A stretch of DNA of 64,000 nt from Actomonas sp051209155 (GTDB lineage: Bacteria; Verrucomicrobiota; Verrucomicrobiia; Opitutales; Opitutaceae): NCBI GenBank assembly GCA_051209155.1, contig JBPJGB010000001.1. One strand, written 5' to 3'. The translations under genes were made by a program, and so were the position numbers. A model generated the notes under the pieces. The model had not been told where the DNA came from. It saw only the letters and a program-made list of their open reading frames with translations, and did no database searches. This document shows, piece after piece, positions 17,224 to 27,400 of the stretch (positions within the stretch are counted from its first letter, which is position 1; the number at the start of each line of letters is the position of its first letter).

Positions 17224-17253
17224 ATCACCCGGCACCGGTCCAAGAAGTTGCAG
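17224..17253 (-). promoter_or_regulatory. Conserved CTGCAAC-N16-GGGTGAT element upstream of small-protein gene A
   Basis: Read on the minus strand, CTGCAAC (17253-17247) and GGGTGAT (17230-17224) are separated by exactly 16 bases and preceded by an A/T-rich stretch. The same two blocks with the same spacer precede the other two paralogues. The layout resembles an ECF-type sigma promoter, but here the second block ends only 10 bases before the ATG. If it is a -10 element, the transcript would be nearly leaderless. Confidence 0.55.
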
Positions 17254-17338
17254 GATTCGCGAAAAAATTCGGTTGAGATGGGCGGGAAACTGCGCCGCGA
17301 GCTCGCCAGTCCGCGCGGGGCTGGCCTATGTCACGACC

Positions 17339-19468
17339 ATGCCAAAACGTTTGAGTGTTTTCCGTCTCTGCCTGCTTGCCTCGAGCCTCGCGCTCGGCCT
17401 GTGCTGTGGGGCGATGACTGCCCATGCCGACAATGCCGCCGCGGCTTCCGCGAGCGACGAGGATCCGTTTCTCTGGTTGGAAGCGGTGGAGGACGAAGGG
17501 GCGCTCGACTGGGTGCGCGAGCGCAACGCGGTGAGTCTGGGCGAGCTGCAAAGCGCGCCGGGTTATACCGAACTCGAGGCGAGGCTGCGCGCGATCTACG
17601 ACTCGAAGGATCGCATCCCTGGCATCACGAAGATCGGCGATAAGTTCTACAATTTTTGGCAGGACGCCGAGCACCCGCAGGGCATCTGGCGTCGCACCTC
17701 GCTCGAGTCCTACCGCAGCGAAAACCCGGAGTGGGAAGTCGTGCTCGACCTCGATGCACTCAACGCGGCGGAAGGTGAGAACTGGGTGTGGAAAGGTGCC
17801 GCCATTCTCGAGCCGACGGAAGACCTCGCGATCGTGTCGATCTCGCGCGGCGGTGCGGATGCAACCGAGAAGCGCGAGTTCGACCTCACCACCAAGACGT
17901 TCGTCGAGGGTGGTTTTGTGCTGCCCGAAGCGAAGTCCTACGTCGACTGGATCGATCGCGACACGGTGTGGGTCGGCTCCGACTTCGGTCGCGGCACGCT
18001 GACGGAATCCGGTTACCCGCGACAGATCAAAAAGTGGCGTCGCGGCACGCCGTTGGCGGAGGCGGAGTTGGCCTTCGAAATCGACCCCGAAGAGTTGGGT
18101 CTCTTCGCCTCGCACGTGGTCACCCGGGGGCATCACTACGACCTGCTCACGCGCGCGATGAGCTTCTACACCAATAAGGCCTACTTGTGGCGCCACGGTG
18201 AATGGGTGGAGGTGGCGAAGCCGGATGACGTGACCATCGGTTTGTTCGCCGACTGGATCACCTTTCAACCGCGCGAGGACTGGACGCTCGGCGGCAAGAC
18301 CTACCTCGCCGGTTCGCTGCTCACGGCGAAACTCGACGCGTTCATGGCGGGCGGAACTGAGCTGCAGGTGGTGTTTGAGCCGAGCGCGCGCACCTCTTTG
18401 GACGCTTTCAGCGCGACCCAAAACTACCTCTTGCTCAGCGTGCTGGATAACGTGCGCAGCCGTCCCTACGCGGCCCACCACGGCGACGCGGGCTGGACGC
18501 TCACGCCGCTTGACGCGCCGGAGTTTGGCAAGGTGAGCCTGCGCGGCATCGATGCCGAGGCGAGCGATGCCTACTTCATGACGGTGGAGGATTTCCTCAC
18601 GCCCACGACGCTCTACCACGCTGTCGTCGGTGAACCCGGCAAAACCTTGCTCAAGACGATGCCGGCCTTCTTCGATGCCACCGGATTGACGATTGAACAG
18701 CGCGAGGCGGTTTCGGCGGACGGCACCCGCGTTCCCTATTTTCAGATCGGTCCGGAGGACCTGAAACTGGAGGGCACCAATCCCACGCTGCTCTACGGTT
18801 ACGGCGGTTTCGAAGTGTCGATGGACCCGTTCTACAGCGGCTCGGTCGGCGCCGCCTGGTTGGAAAAGGGTGGGGTGTATGTGCTCGCCAACATACGCGG
18901 CGGCGGTGAATTCGGTCCGCGTTGGCATCGCGCGGCCTTGAAGGAAAACCGTCAGCGGGCCTTCGATGATTTTGCCGCTGTGGCCGAAGACCTGATCGCG
19001 CGGGGTGTGACCTCGCGCGCGCATCTGGGCACGCAGGGTGGTTCCAACGGCGGCCTGCTCATGGGCGTGATGCTCACGCAGCGGCCTGACCTGTTCAGCG
19101 CGGTGCTTTGTCAGGTGCCCTTGCTCGACATGAAACGTTACCACCTGCTGCTGGCCGGCGCGTCATGGATGGGTGAATACGGAGATCCGGATATTCCGGA
19201 ACAGTGGGCCTACATCAGCCAGTATTCGCCGTATCAGAATGTGAAGGACGGCGTCGACTACCCGCGCACCTTCTTTGTGACCTCGACCCGCGACGACCGG
19301 GTGCATCCCGGTCACGCCCGCAAGATGATGGCGCTGATGGAAAGTCACGGTCACGACGTGCTCTACTACGAAAACATCGAGGGCGGTCACGGCGGCGCGG
19401 CCAACAACGAACAGCGCGCCCGGATGAATGCGCTCGGCTTCCAGTTCCTCTGGAACGAGGTGAAGTAG
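17339..19468 (+). CDS. Prolyl oligopeptidase family serine peptidase (S9A), exported
   Basis: 709 residues from the ATG at 17339, selected because a signal peptide follows directly (RLCLLASSLALGLCCGAMTAHA). The seven-bladed propeller region spans about 40-440. The C-terminal alpha/beta-hydrolase domain carries the nucleophile Ser569 in GGSNGG, the acidic pair Asp652/653 in TRDDRVHPGH and His684 in GGHGG. The motif YGYGGFEVSMDP and the oxyanion-side NIRGGGEFG are typical of S9A enzymes. The protein should cleave small peptides, probably after Pro, in the periplasm or outside the cell. It is transcribed away from small gene A and converges on the response regulator that ends at 19484. Confidence 0.93.
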   Translation: MPKRLSVFRLCLLASSLALGLCCGAMTAHADNAAAASASDEDPFLWLEAVEDEGALDWVRERNAVSLGELQSAPGYTELEARLRAIYDSKDRIPGITKIGDKFYNFWQDAEHPQGIWRRTSLESYRSENPEWEVVLDLDALNAAEGENWVWKGAAILEPTEDLAIVSISRGGADATEKREFDLTTKTFVEGGFVLPEAKSYVDWIDRDTVWVGSDFGRGTLTESGYPRQIKKWRRGTPLAEAELAFEIDPEELGLFASHVVTRGHHYDLLTRAMSFYTNKAYLWRHGEWVEVAKPDDVTIGLFADWITFQPREDWTLGGKTYLAGSLLTAKLDAFMAGGTELQVVFEPSARTSLDAFSATQNYLLLSVLDNVRSRPYAAHHGDAGWTLTPLDAPEFGKVSLRGIDAEASDAYFMTVEDFLTPTTLYHAVVGEPGKTLLKTMPAFFDATGLTIEQREAVSADGTRVPYFQIGPEDLKLEGTNPTLLYGYGGFEVSMDPFYSGSVGAAWLEKGGVYVLANIRGGGEFGPRWHRAALKENRQRAFDDFAAVAEDLIARGVTSRAHLGTQGGSNGGLLMGVMLTQRPDLFSAVLCQVPLLDMKRYHLLLAGASWMGEYGDPDIPEQWAYISQYSPYQNVKDGVDYPRTFFVTSTRDDRVHPGHARKMMALMESHGHDVLYYENIEGGHGGAANNEQRARMNALGFQFLWNEVK

Positions 19469-19483
19469 TGCGGCCCGACGCGG

Positions 19484-20419
19484 TCAGCTCGCCCGGCTCA
19501 AGTGTTCCTGGGCGAGCAAGGCTGCGGCCACGCGGGTCTCGAGGCCCAGCTTCTCCAGGATGCTGCGCACCTGCTTCTTCACCGTGCCGGTGGTGTTGGC
19601 CAGGATCATCGCGACCTCGGGGTTGGTCTTTCCCTGGGCGATCCAGTAAAGGACCTCGGCTTCGCGCGGCGTGAGGCCGAGTCGCTCGAGGGTGCCGGGG
19701 CCGGTGGTGAGGATTTCCTCCAGCAGCAGGGTGATACACTCGGCCTCGCCAACCTCGGCCATGCGTCGCACGCGCAGCCGGCCACCCGTCACCGTCACCT
19801 CCGTCGGGGTCGGGTCGCTGGTGGGCTCCAGCACAAAGCGCAACGGCGGCGGCAACTCCGCCTCGGCGTCGACCCCGAAACATTCGCGGAGGAGTTGGGC
19901 GGCGCGTTGCGTGCAGAAGAGGATCTGCCCCTCGGTAGTGGAAACGAGCACGGCGCGATCGAGGGACTGGCGAAGGGCGCGCTCGGCTTCGATACGGCGG
20001 GCGATCTCGGTCTCCAGCGTGGCGTTGCGTTCGGCCAGCTCGTCGCGCAGCCGGCGCAGCTCCAGGTGCACCTGCACGCGGGCCATGACTTCGGCCGGTT
20101 GCAGGGGTTTGGTGATGTAGTCGACCGCTCCGGCCTCCAGGCCCTCGATCTTGTCGACCAGGTCGTCGAGTGCGGTGAGGAAGATGACGGGGATCGCCGC
20201 GAGCGCGCCATCGGCCTTGAGGCGGCGGCAGGTGTCGAAGCCGCTCAGCCCGGGCATGCAGACATCTAGCAGAATGAGGTCGGGGCGCACGCGCTGGGCG
20301 AGGGCGAGGGCGCGTTCGCCGTTCTCGGCCAGGTAGACGCGGTGACCGTGGGCGGACGCCGTGTCGATCAACACGGAGAGATTGGCGGGCACGTCGTCGA
20401 CGATCAGCAGGGAACTCAT
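19484..20419 (-). CDS. Response regulator: receiver, coiled coil, linker domain, LuxR-type HTH
   Basis: 311 residues from the ATG at 20419, whose ATGA overlaps the stop of the upstream hybrid kinase (20416-20418), indicating translational coupling. The receiver domain (1-120) has DD at 8-9, phospho-acceptor Asp52 in LILLDVCMPG, FLTALDD and the Lys in YITKPL. A helical coiled coil (about 125-160) leads to a PAS-like middle segment containing LVSTTEGQILFCTQRAAQLL. The C-terminal LuxR/GerE helix-turn-helix (about 245-305) begins LTPREAEVLYWIAQGKTNPEVAMIL. It is most likely the output regulator for the hybrid kinase. The divergent TPS locus upstream of that kinase is a possible but unproven target. 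Confidence 0.93.
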   Translation of the reverse strand: MSSLLIVDDVPANLSVLIDTASAHGHRVYLAENGERALALAQRVRPDLILLDVCMPGLSGFDTCRRLKADGALAAIPVIFLTALDDLVDKIEGLEAGAVDYITKPLQPAEVMARVQVHLELRRLRDELAERNATLETEIARRIEAERALRQSLDRAVLVSTTEGQILFCTQRAAQLLRECFGVDAEAELPPPLRFVLEPTSDPTPTEVTVTGGRLRVRRMAEVGEAECITLLLEEILTTGPGTLERLGLTPREAEVLYWIAQGKTNPEVAMILANTTGTVKKQVRSILEKLGLETRVAAALLAQEHLSRAS

Positions 20420-23400
20420 GAGTCGGAGGCGGAGGATGGGCGGGCGAGGGCCGAGTCCAACCAACGGCGCAGCTCGGCGAGGCGGGCTTCGGCGGCGAGG
20501 GTGGCGAGGCCGGTGAGGAAGTCGGCGGCGGCGGGCTGTGCTTCGCGGGCGGTGGCGAGGGCGGTGCGCAGGCCCAGCAGATCGCCGTCCTCGGCGAGTT
20601 GATACAGTTCCTGCAGCACGGCCAGCGGAGGCAGGGGCGTGGCGGGAACGGGCGCGTCGGCCTCCACGTAACTGATCGGAGCGGGCGCGGTGGGCCAGAT
20701 CCAAGTGAGCTGCAGCAGTTCGCCGATGACGCGGCAAAGCAGCGCGGTGTCGATGGGTTTGGCGACAAACTCATTGCAGCCGGCGGCGAGCGCCTGGTCG
20801 CGGTCGTCGGGAAAAACGCTGGCGGAGACGGCAATCACGCGGACGCCGGCGGTGGAGGGCACCGCGCGTAGGCGCCGCGTGGCGGTGAGACCGTCGAGGT
20901 TGCGCAGCCGCAGGTCCATGAGCACGAGGTCCGGCGGAGTGGCGGTGATGGCCCGCAGGGCGGTGTCGCCGTCGTCGGCCTCTTCCAACTCAAAGCCGAG
21001 CGGCGCCAGCAAGGTGCGCAGGACGTCGCGGTTGACCGGTTCGTCATCGACGATGAGCACGCGCCGTCGCGGACCGGTGTAGCCGGTGGGCAGGACGCGT
21101 TCGGCCGCAAACGGCGGTCGGGAATCGGTCGCCTCCACCGGAATGGCGAAGGCGAAGCGGCTGCCTTTGCCGAGCGTGCTTTGCAGGGTGATGCGGCCCT
21201 GCATGAGACCGACCAGGCGCTGGCTGATGGCAAGGCCGAGGCCGGCGCCCTGGGCGGCGAGCTGTGGGCCGGCGGCTTGCTGGAAAAAGTCGAAGACGCG
21301 GGCTTGGTCGGCGGGTGCGATGCCGGGTCCAGTGTCTTCGACGGCGAAGTGGAGGTGGCCATCGTGCAGCCCGACGATGAGCTCGACGCGACCGGTGGCG
21401 GTGAATTTCACCGCGTTGCCGAGCAGGTTGTAGAGGACTTGGCGCAGCCGGGCTTCGTCGATCACCACGGTCTCGGGCAGGGCGGTTTCGCTGCGCAGGC
21501 TGAAGGCGAGACGGCGCTGGCTGGCGCGCAGGGCGAAGACCTCCTGGAGGTGGCTGAGGAGGCGCGGCAGGGAGGTGGGCTGGAGATTGAGCTCCACGCG
21601 GCCGGCCTCGATCTTGGCGAGGTCGAGCACCTCGTTGATCATCTGCAGGAGGTGTTCCCCACTGTGCTGGATGGTGGTGAGCTGGCGGTTGATTTCGCCG
21701 GCGGTGTCCGGGCGATGGCGGAGGAGTTGGCTGTAGCCGAGGATGGCGTTGAGGGGCGTGCGCAGCTCGTGGCTCATGCTGGCGAGAAAGACGCTCTTGG
21801 CGCGATTGGCGGCCTCGGCCTCGTCGCGGGCCTGTTCGAGTTCGGCTTGGTTGAGGCGGAGCTCCTCGGTGCGGGCGGCGACCTGGGCGGCGAGCTCGGT
21901 GTTGCGGCGTTCGCTGCGGCGGGCGCGCAGGTGGGCGACGAGATAGAACATCGCGCCCAGCAGGCCGAGCGCGAGCAGCCGCGCCCCTGGCGTTTCCCAC
22001 CAACGCAGCGGCACCACGAAGGGGAAATCGAGTGGCGCACTGAGGCGGCCGTCGTGGTCCCGGGCGCGGATCGAGAGCGTGTGTTCCCCGGACGGCAGGT
22101 AGTTGAGCGTGAGACTGCGGTTCGGCGTCCAGGGCGACCAGCCGTCCGGATCATTTTGGTCGAGGCGGGTTTGAAAGCGCAGGTCGGCGTCGTCGAGGCG
22201 ATTGGTGCCGAAGACGAAGGTGAGCCGGGTCTGGTCGGGGGTGAGCGCAAGCGGCGTCCCCGGGGTGATGGGCAGGGCGCGGCCGTGGTTGTCCTCGATG
22301 CGTTGGACGTGGAGCGCATAGTCGAGGGGACGGACGTAGGCGGCGGGGATCTCGGCGCGCACCAAGCCGTCGCTGCCGCCGAGCCAAACGATGTCCTGGT
22401 CGCCGATCCGTTCGGTGAAGAGCATCGGGTTCTCCGCGATGGTGCGAGCGATGGTGAAGGGCAGGGCGTGCCATTGGTCGTCCGGCGACAGCCGACGGTA
22501 GACGCGGCCGTCCCAAGGTCCGGCGGCCGGACCCTGCTGAGTGGTGCGGATCCAGAGTTGGCCGTCGTTGCCCAGCTGGATGGTGCGGAGGGCGCCGTGG
22601 GTGAGTCCCAGTTCGGCCAGGGGATCGCGGGCGGGCACGAAACGCTGCTCCGCGGTATCGAAAGAATAGATACGGTTTTGGTCGAGGAAGCGAACCTGCC
22701 CGTCGGCCGCGGTCACCTGCGGCAGACCGGTGATCAGATCGGAGGGCAGGCCGTGACCGCCCGGGAACAGGTCGACCGTGAGCTGTTCGGCGGTGACGGT
22801 CTCGTCGTGCACCGCCCCGCTCACGCGGGCGAAGCCTCGCCCGCTGAGCGCCAACCACAGCGCGCCGTCGGCGTCCTCGACGATGGTGCGGACCTCCGTG
22901 CCGCCGACCTCATGCACGAGCTGCCGCGTCCAGCCCTGGTCGGTGCGGCGATACATGCGCAGTTCCTCCTCGGCGCCCACCCAAACGACGGCGGGGTTGC
23001 GGGAGGAGACATGCAGGGTGGTGAAGAAGGTCCGGGGCTCCAGGGTGGCGATCACCCGCGGCTCCGTGCCGGGGTCGACGATGTGCAGGCCGTTGCCCGC
23101 GAGCAGAAGCTCGTCGCCCGCCGAGGCGATGCCCCAGAAGGTGCCACGCGTGTCGGGAATGGGGTCGAAGCGCGCGCCGTGGAATCCGGCCTCGTCGATG
23201 CGGGCGGGCCGCAGGGCGTAGACCCCGGCGTTGGTGGTCACATAGAGGCGGCCCTGGTGCCGCAGGGCGGCGCGAATGCCGGCTCGCGGCAGGCCGTCGG
23301 CCGGGCCGAAACGCGTGAAGGTGGCGGGCCATTGAACCTGGGCGAGGCCGTTGTTGGCCGTGATCCACAGGCTGTCGGTGTCGTCGGTTTGCAGACCGAG

Positions 23401-24330
23401 CACCGTGTTGGAGAACAACGCGCCGTTTTCGGTGTGCAGGTGGTGTTGCACCCGGCCCGCGGGGTCGAGCAGGAACACGCCGGCTTCGTCGGTGCCGATG
23501 GCGAGGGTGCCGCCGGCGAGGCGTTGGACGGCGTTGACGCGCAACCGGCTCAGCGTTTCGGCCAGCTCGTTGGGCCAAGGTTGCAGGGTCGAGCCGCGGA
23601 GCACGTGGAGGCCGCGGCGCTCAGTGACGATGAGTTGGGCGTCGGTGGCGAGCGGGACCACTTTCAGCACCCAATCTTCGATGATGGGAGCCGCGGTGGA
23701 GACGTCACGCAGAGTGGTGCCGTCGAAGGTGCGCAGGGGCTCGCGGCGAAAGTGGAGCCACAGCACGTCGTCGATCACCGAAAGGTGCGTGCGGCGCCCG
23801 GGGTTGATGAGCGAGAGCTGGCCGTCGTGCCAGCGCAGGAGGCCTTTGATGCTGCTGAAGTAGATGCCGTGGGGGAGGGCGACGCACTGCTGGATGTCGA
23901 GGGTCTGGCGATCCTCGGTCGGGAGATGGCGGGTGAGGGAAACGAAATCGCGGCCGCCGACCGCATTGCGCTCCAGATAGCCGAACTCGCCGACGCCCGC
24001 GACCCAGATGCGGTCGTCGGCGTCGACCGCGAGTCCGCGAATGAACAGGCCCGGGACCGGAATGCGTCCCCACTCCTGTCCGTCGTAGGTGAGCACGAGG
24101 TCCTTGTTGCCCACATAAAGGATGCCGGCGCGATCCTGGACGGCGCACCAGTTCTGATTGTGCCCCTCGTAGTCGCGGACCCCGAAGGTGCGCAGCATCG
24201 GCAAGCCGCGCTCGCGATCCGGCTGCGGCGCGGATTGGGCCGTGAGCTGCCCAGCGCCGAGGACCAGCGTGAGAACCCCGAACCAAAATCGTTGAAGCTG
24301 CGGAAGGGTTATTAACACGTTGCGTGGCAA
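20416..24330 (-). CDS. Hybrid sensor kinase: beta-propeller sensor, Y_Y_Y domain, HisKA, HATPase, receiver
   Basis: 1,304 residues from a TTG at 24330; a GTG at 24318 is an equally plausible start, and both keep the signal peptide (FGVLTLVLGAGQLTAQS). About 650 residues of two-component-regulator propeller repeats form an extracytoplasmic sensor. A Y_Y_Y domain follows (WSPWTPNRSLTLNYLPSGEHTL), then one membrane helix (ALGLLGAMFYLVAHL), a coiled coil and HisKA with His854 in SMSHELRTPLNAILGYS. The HATPase contains NLLGNAVKFTATG, DTGPGIAP and GAGLGLAIS. The receiver has Asp1139 in LVLMDLRLRN. A helical tail of about 100 residues has no His-phosphotransfer motif that I can find. The architecture resembles Bacteroides-type hybrid systems sensing carbohydrates or surface ligands, except that the DNA-binding output is a separate coupled gene. 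Confidence 0.93.
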   Translation of the reverse strand: MPRNVLITLPQLQRFWFGVLTLVLGAGQLTAQSAPQPDRERGLPMLRTFGVRDYEGHNQNWCAVQDRAGILYVGNKDLVLTYDGQEWGRIPVPGLFIRGLAVDADDRIWVAGVGEFGYLERNAVGGRDFVSLTRHLPTEDRQTLDIQQCVALPHGIYFSSIKGLLRWHDGQLSLINPGRRTHLSVIDDVLWLHFRREPLRTFDGTTLRDVSTAAPIIEDWVLKVVPLATDAQLIVTERRGLHVLRGSTLQPWPNELAETLSRLRVNAVQRLAGGTLAIGTDEAGVFLLDPAGRVQHHLHTENGALFSNTVLGLQTDDTDSLWITANNGLAQVQWPATFTRFGPADGLPRAGIRAALRHQGRLYVTTNAGVYALRPARIDEAGFHGARFDPIPDTRGTFWGIASAGDELLLAGNGLHIVDPGTEPRVIATLEPRTFFTTLHVSSRNPAVVWVGAEEELRMYRRTDQGWTRQLVHEVGGTEVRTIVEDADGALWLALSGRGFARVSGAVHDETVTAEQLTVDLFPGGHGLPSDLITGLPQVTAADGQVRFLDQNRIYSFDTAEQRFVPARDPLAELGLTHGALRTIQLGNDGQLWIRTTQQGPAAGPWDGRVYRRLSPDDQWHALPFTIARTIAENPMLFTERIGDQDIVWLGGSDGLVRAEIPAAYVRPLDYALHVQRIEDNHGRALPITPGTPLALTPDQTRLTFVFGTNRLDDADLRFQTRLDQNDPDGWSPWTPNRSLTLNYLPSGEHTLSIRARDHDGRLSAPLDFPFVVPLRWWETPGARLLALGLLGAMFYLVAHLRARRSERRNTELAAQVAARTEELRLNQAELEQARDEAEAANRAKSVFLASMSHELRTPLNAILGYSQLLRHRPDTAGEINRQLTTIQHSGEHLLQMINEVLDLAKIEAGRVELNLQPTSLPRLLSHLQEVFALRASQRRLAFSLRSETALPETVVIDEARLRQVLYNLLGNAVKFTATGRVELIVGLHDGHLHFAVEDTGPGIAPADQARVFDFFQQAAGPQLAAQGAGLGLAISQRLVGLMQGRITLQSTLGKGSRFAFAIPVEATDSRPPFAAERVLPTGYTGPRRRVLIVDDEPVNRDVLRTLLAPLGFELEEADDGDTALRAITATPPDLVLMDLRLRNLDGLTATRRLRAVPSTAGVRVIAVSASVFPDDRDQALAAGCNEFVAKPIDTALLCRVIGELLQLTWIWPTAPAPISYVEADAPVPATPLPPLAVLQELYQLAEDGDLLGLRTALATAREAQPAAADFLTGLATLAAEARLAELRRWLDSALARPSSASDS

Positions 24331-24357
24331 TATCTCATGAAAGGGCGGGCGGGCGAC

Positions 24358-24375
24358 ATACTCCCATGGGGGTAT
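24358..24375. promoter_or_regulatory. Near-perfect 18-bp palindrome between divergent kinase and tpsA genes
   Basis: The sequence ATACTCCCATGGGGGTAT is palindromic apart from one mismatched pair. It sits between the kinase start (24330) and the preferred tpsA start (24412), where an operator for one or both promoters would be expected. No bound protein can be named. Confidence 0.5.
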
Positions 24376-24411
24376 ATTTTCGCCGGAGGACCTTGCGATA
24401 GTCTGCGTCGC

Positions 24412-27400
24412 ATGAGCCAGCCGAATGCCGACTGCCCTATCACTTTGTCGCCTGCCACCGTCCGTGGAGCAGGATCCGTCGCGCGAATTCCGTGCCGTTG
24501 CAGCCTGCGGCGGAGCCCCCTCTCGCTTTTTCGGCAGGTGCTGATGATCTGTGCATTGGCCCCGGTGGCCGTGCTACCGCCGCATGCCTTGGCACTGCCC
24601 GAAGGCGCCCAAGTGGTGGCCGGGGACGTGAGCTTCGCCAATGGTGCCGGTGCGCTCGATATTCATCAGTCGGGGGCCGCCGCCATCGTGAACTGGGCGG
24701 ATTTTTCCATCGCGGCGGGCGAGGTGGTGAACATCACGCAGGACAGCGCGCAGGCCGCCCTGCTCAACCGTGTGCTGGGCGCCAATCCCTCGGAGCTGCT
24801 CGGGCAGTTGAACGCCTCGGGGCGCGTTTACCTGATCAACCCCAATGGTGTGGTCGTGGGGAAAGACGCCTCGATCAACGCCATGGAGTTTGTCGCCTCC
24901 GCGCTCGATGTGGCCGATCAGGATTTTCTGGACGGCGGAGACCTGCGCTTTGCCGGTGAATCGACGGCGGGCGTGCTCAATCTCGGCAAGGTCACCGCGC
25001 AAAACGGCGATGTCTTTCTTATCGCCTACTCTGTGCGCAACGCGGGCGAGATTGAGGCGGCGCAAGGGGTGGCCGGTCTGGCGGCCGGACGTGAAGTTGT
25101 GCTCAATCCGGAGGGCGATCAGCGCTTGCTGGTGAAGGCCACGTTGCCCTCGGCAACCGCCGCCGTCGGGATCGAAAACGACGGCGTCATCGCCGCGGCC
25201 CAGGCCGAGTTGCAGGCCGCCGGCGGCAACCTCTACGAGTTGGCGATCAATCAGACCGGCGTCATCCGCGCCACCGGCGTGGAGCATCGGGACGGTCGGG
25301 TGCTGCTCACCGCCGACGGCGGCGAGCTCCGCCACGCCGGCACGATCGCCGCCCGCAACGCCGACGGCAGCGGTGGCGAGGTGTTGATCGGTGGCGATTT
25401 CCGCGGGCAAAACGCTGCGGTTGCCAACGCCGCCCGCACCACGGTCACGGCCGGCGCGAGCATCGATGTCTCCGCCGCGGCCGACAGCGCAGCCGACGCG
25501 GGCCGGGCCATCGTTTGGGCCGACCAACAGACCGATTTTGCCGGCACCATCGACGGTCGCGCGGGAAGTCAGGGCGGCGATGGAGCCTTTGCCGAGGTAT
25601 CCGGAAAACGGATTCTCAACTACCACGGTCTGGCCGATCTCACCGCCGCGGCGGGCTCCACGGGCATGCTCTGGCTCGACCCTGACGAAGCGATCATCAG
25701 CACGGCGACCGACGACCAGGCCAACGGCGTGTTCAACACCGCAGTGCTCGCCGCCAACCTCGCCACCGCCAATGTCACCATCGACACCTCCACCGGCTAC
25801 GGCAACGGGGCGACGCAGTTTGGGGACATCACGGTCAACGACCCCGTGACCTGGACCTCGGGCAGCACGCTCACCCTCAAATCGGGTGACAGCATCAACG
25901 TGAACGCCGACCTCACCGGCGGCACGGGCAGCGGCGTCAGCTTTGAGCTGGGGGTCGGCGGAGATTTTGTCCTCAGCAAAGGCGAGCTCAGTGTCGCCTC
26001 CGCCGCCACGGTCACGGCCGACACCGTGACGATTCGTCAGAACAGTGATGCGGCGCCGGCCGGGGCGGGCAACCTGCCCCCGCCGGGCGACGAGTCACGG
26101 GTCACCGGGAGCGTGGCCTTCGACGGTATCCTGAAAACGACTACGCTCGACCTTGCGTTGAACGCGGGAGGGGTCGGGGGCGGCGTGACCATCGCCAATG
26201 CCGCCAACGCCATCGGCACGATCACCACCTCCGATGCGACCCCTGCCGGCATCGCCGGCGCGGTCCACATTGCCGATGGTTCCGGCGACCTGACAATCAA
26301 CGGTCAGATCAAGGTCACCTCGGCCAACCGGGACCTGCGGATCACCACCGCCGGGGACCTCACTCTCGCCAGCGGCACCGTGCTCAAGACGTTCGACACC
26401 GACATCGTCGTTGGATCGACCGGTGGGGCCTTCATCAACCAAGCGGGCTCCGGGGCCTTTGCCCATACCGACGAGGGCCGCACCCTCGTTTATGCGAACA
26501 ACCCGACCGATTCGTCGCTGGGTGGCTTGGCCTTCAACCCCGTCTACAACAAGACCCTCGCCGCCAACGCGCCTGGCACCATCAGCCAGACCGGCGATCG
26601 CATCCTTTACAGTCTGGCGCCGACGCTGACGCTCACCGCCAACGACCTCAGCCGTCTCTATGGGGCGGCCAACCCGTCGCTGACCTTTTCGGTCAGCGGC
26701 CTGGTCGGAGGGGATACCGCCGCGCAGGCGTTCAGCGGTGCGCCCGTGCTCAGCACCACCGCCACCGCCAGCGACAATGTGGGCAGCGCCGCCATCAGCA
26801 TCGCGGCCGGCACCGTGGTCGCCTCCGACTACGACTACCAGATCGCGTTTGCGCCCGGCACCCTGACGATCAACCCCGCGCCGCTTACCATCCGCGCCGA
26901 CGACAAGAGCCGCAGTTTCGGCACCGAAAACCCCACGCTCACCGCCACCTTCACCGGGCTGGTCAACGGGGACACGACGGCCGACATCACCGGGCTTTCC
27001 CTGAGCACCACCGCGACCGCCAGTTCCCCCGACGGCACCTACGCCATCGTGGCGTCCGGCGCCAGCAACGCCAACTACGACATCAACTTCGTCAACGGCC
27101 AGCTGACCATCGGCGCATCGACGGTGACGATTCGCGCCGACGATTTCACGCGCTACTTCGGCGACGCCAACCCGACCTTCACCGGCACCGTCAGTGCGCC
27201 GACCGGCTTCGATCTCGGACTGATCACCGGCCTCAGCTACAGCAGCACCGCGACGCCCACTTCAGGTATCGGCACCTACGCGATCGTGCCCACGGTGGAT
27301 ACGCTCGACGGGGTCAGTTTTAACCTCATCAACGGCACCCTCACCGTCGATCCACGCCTCCTGACCATCGTCGCGGCTGATGCGTCGCGGCTTTACGGAG

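Noticed and set aside
17225..19144. A long open frame antisense to the S9 peptidase
   Set aside because: The plus strand has the complete Ser/Asp/His triad context. The minus frame is His/Arg-rich without domains and runs through the small-gene promoter element.
21181..24315. A long open frame antisense to the hybrid kinase (more than 1,000 codons)
   Set aside because: The minus strand encodes unmistakable HisKA, HATPase and receiver motifs. The plus-strand frame is a low-complexity Gly/Ala/Val shadow produced by high GC at third positions.
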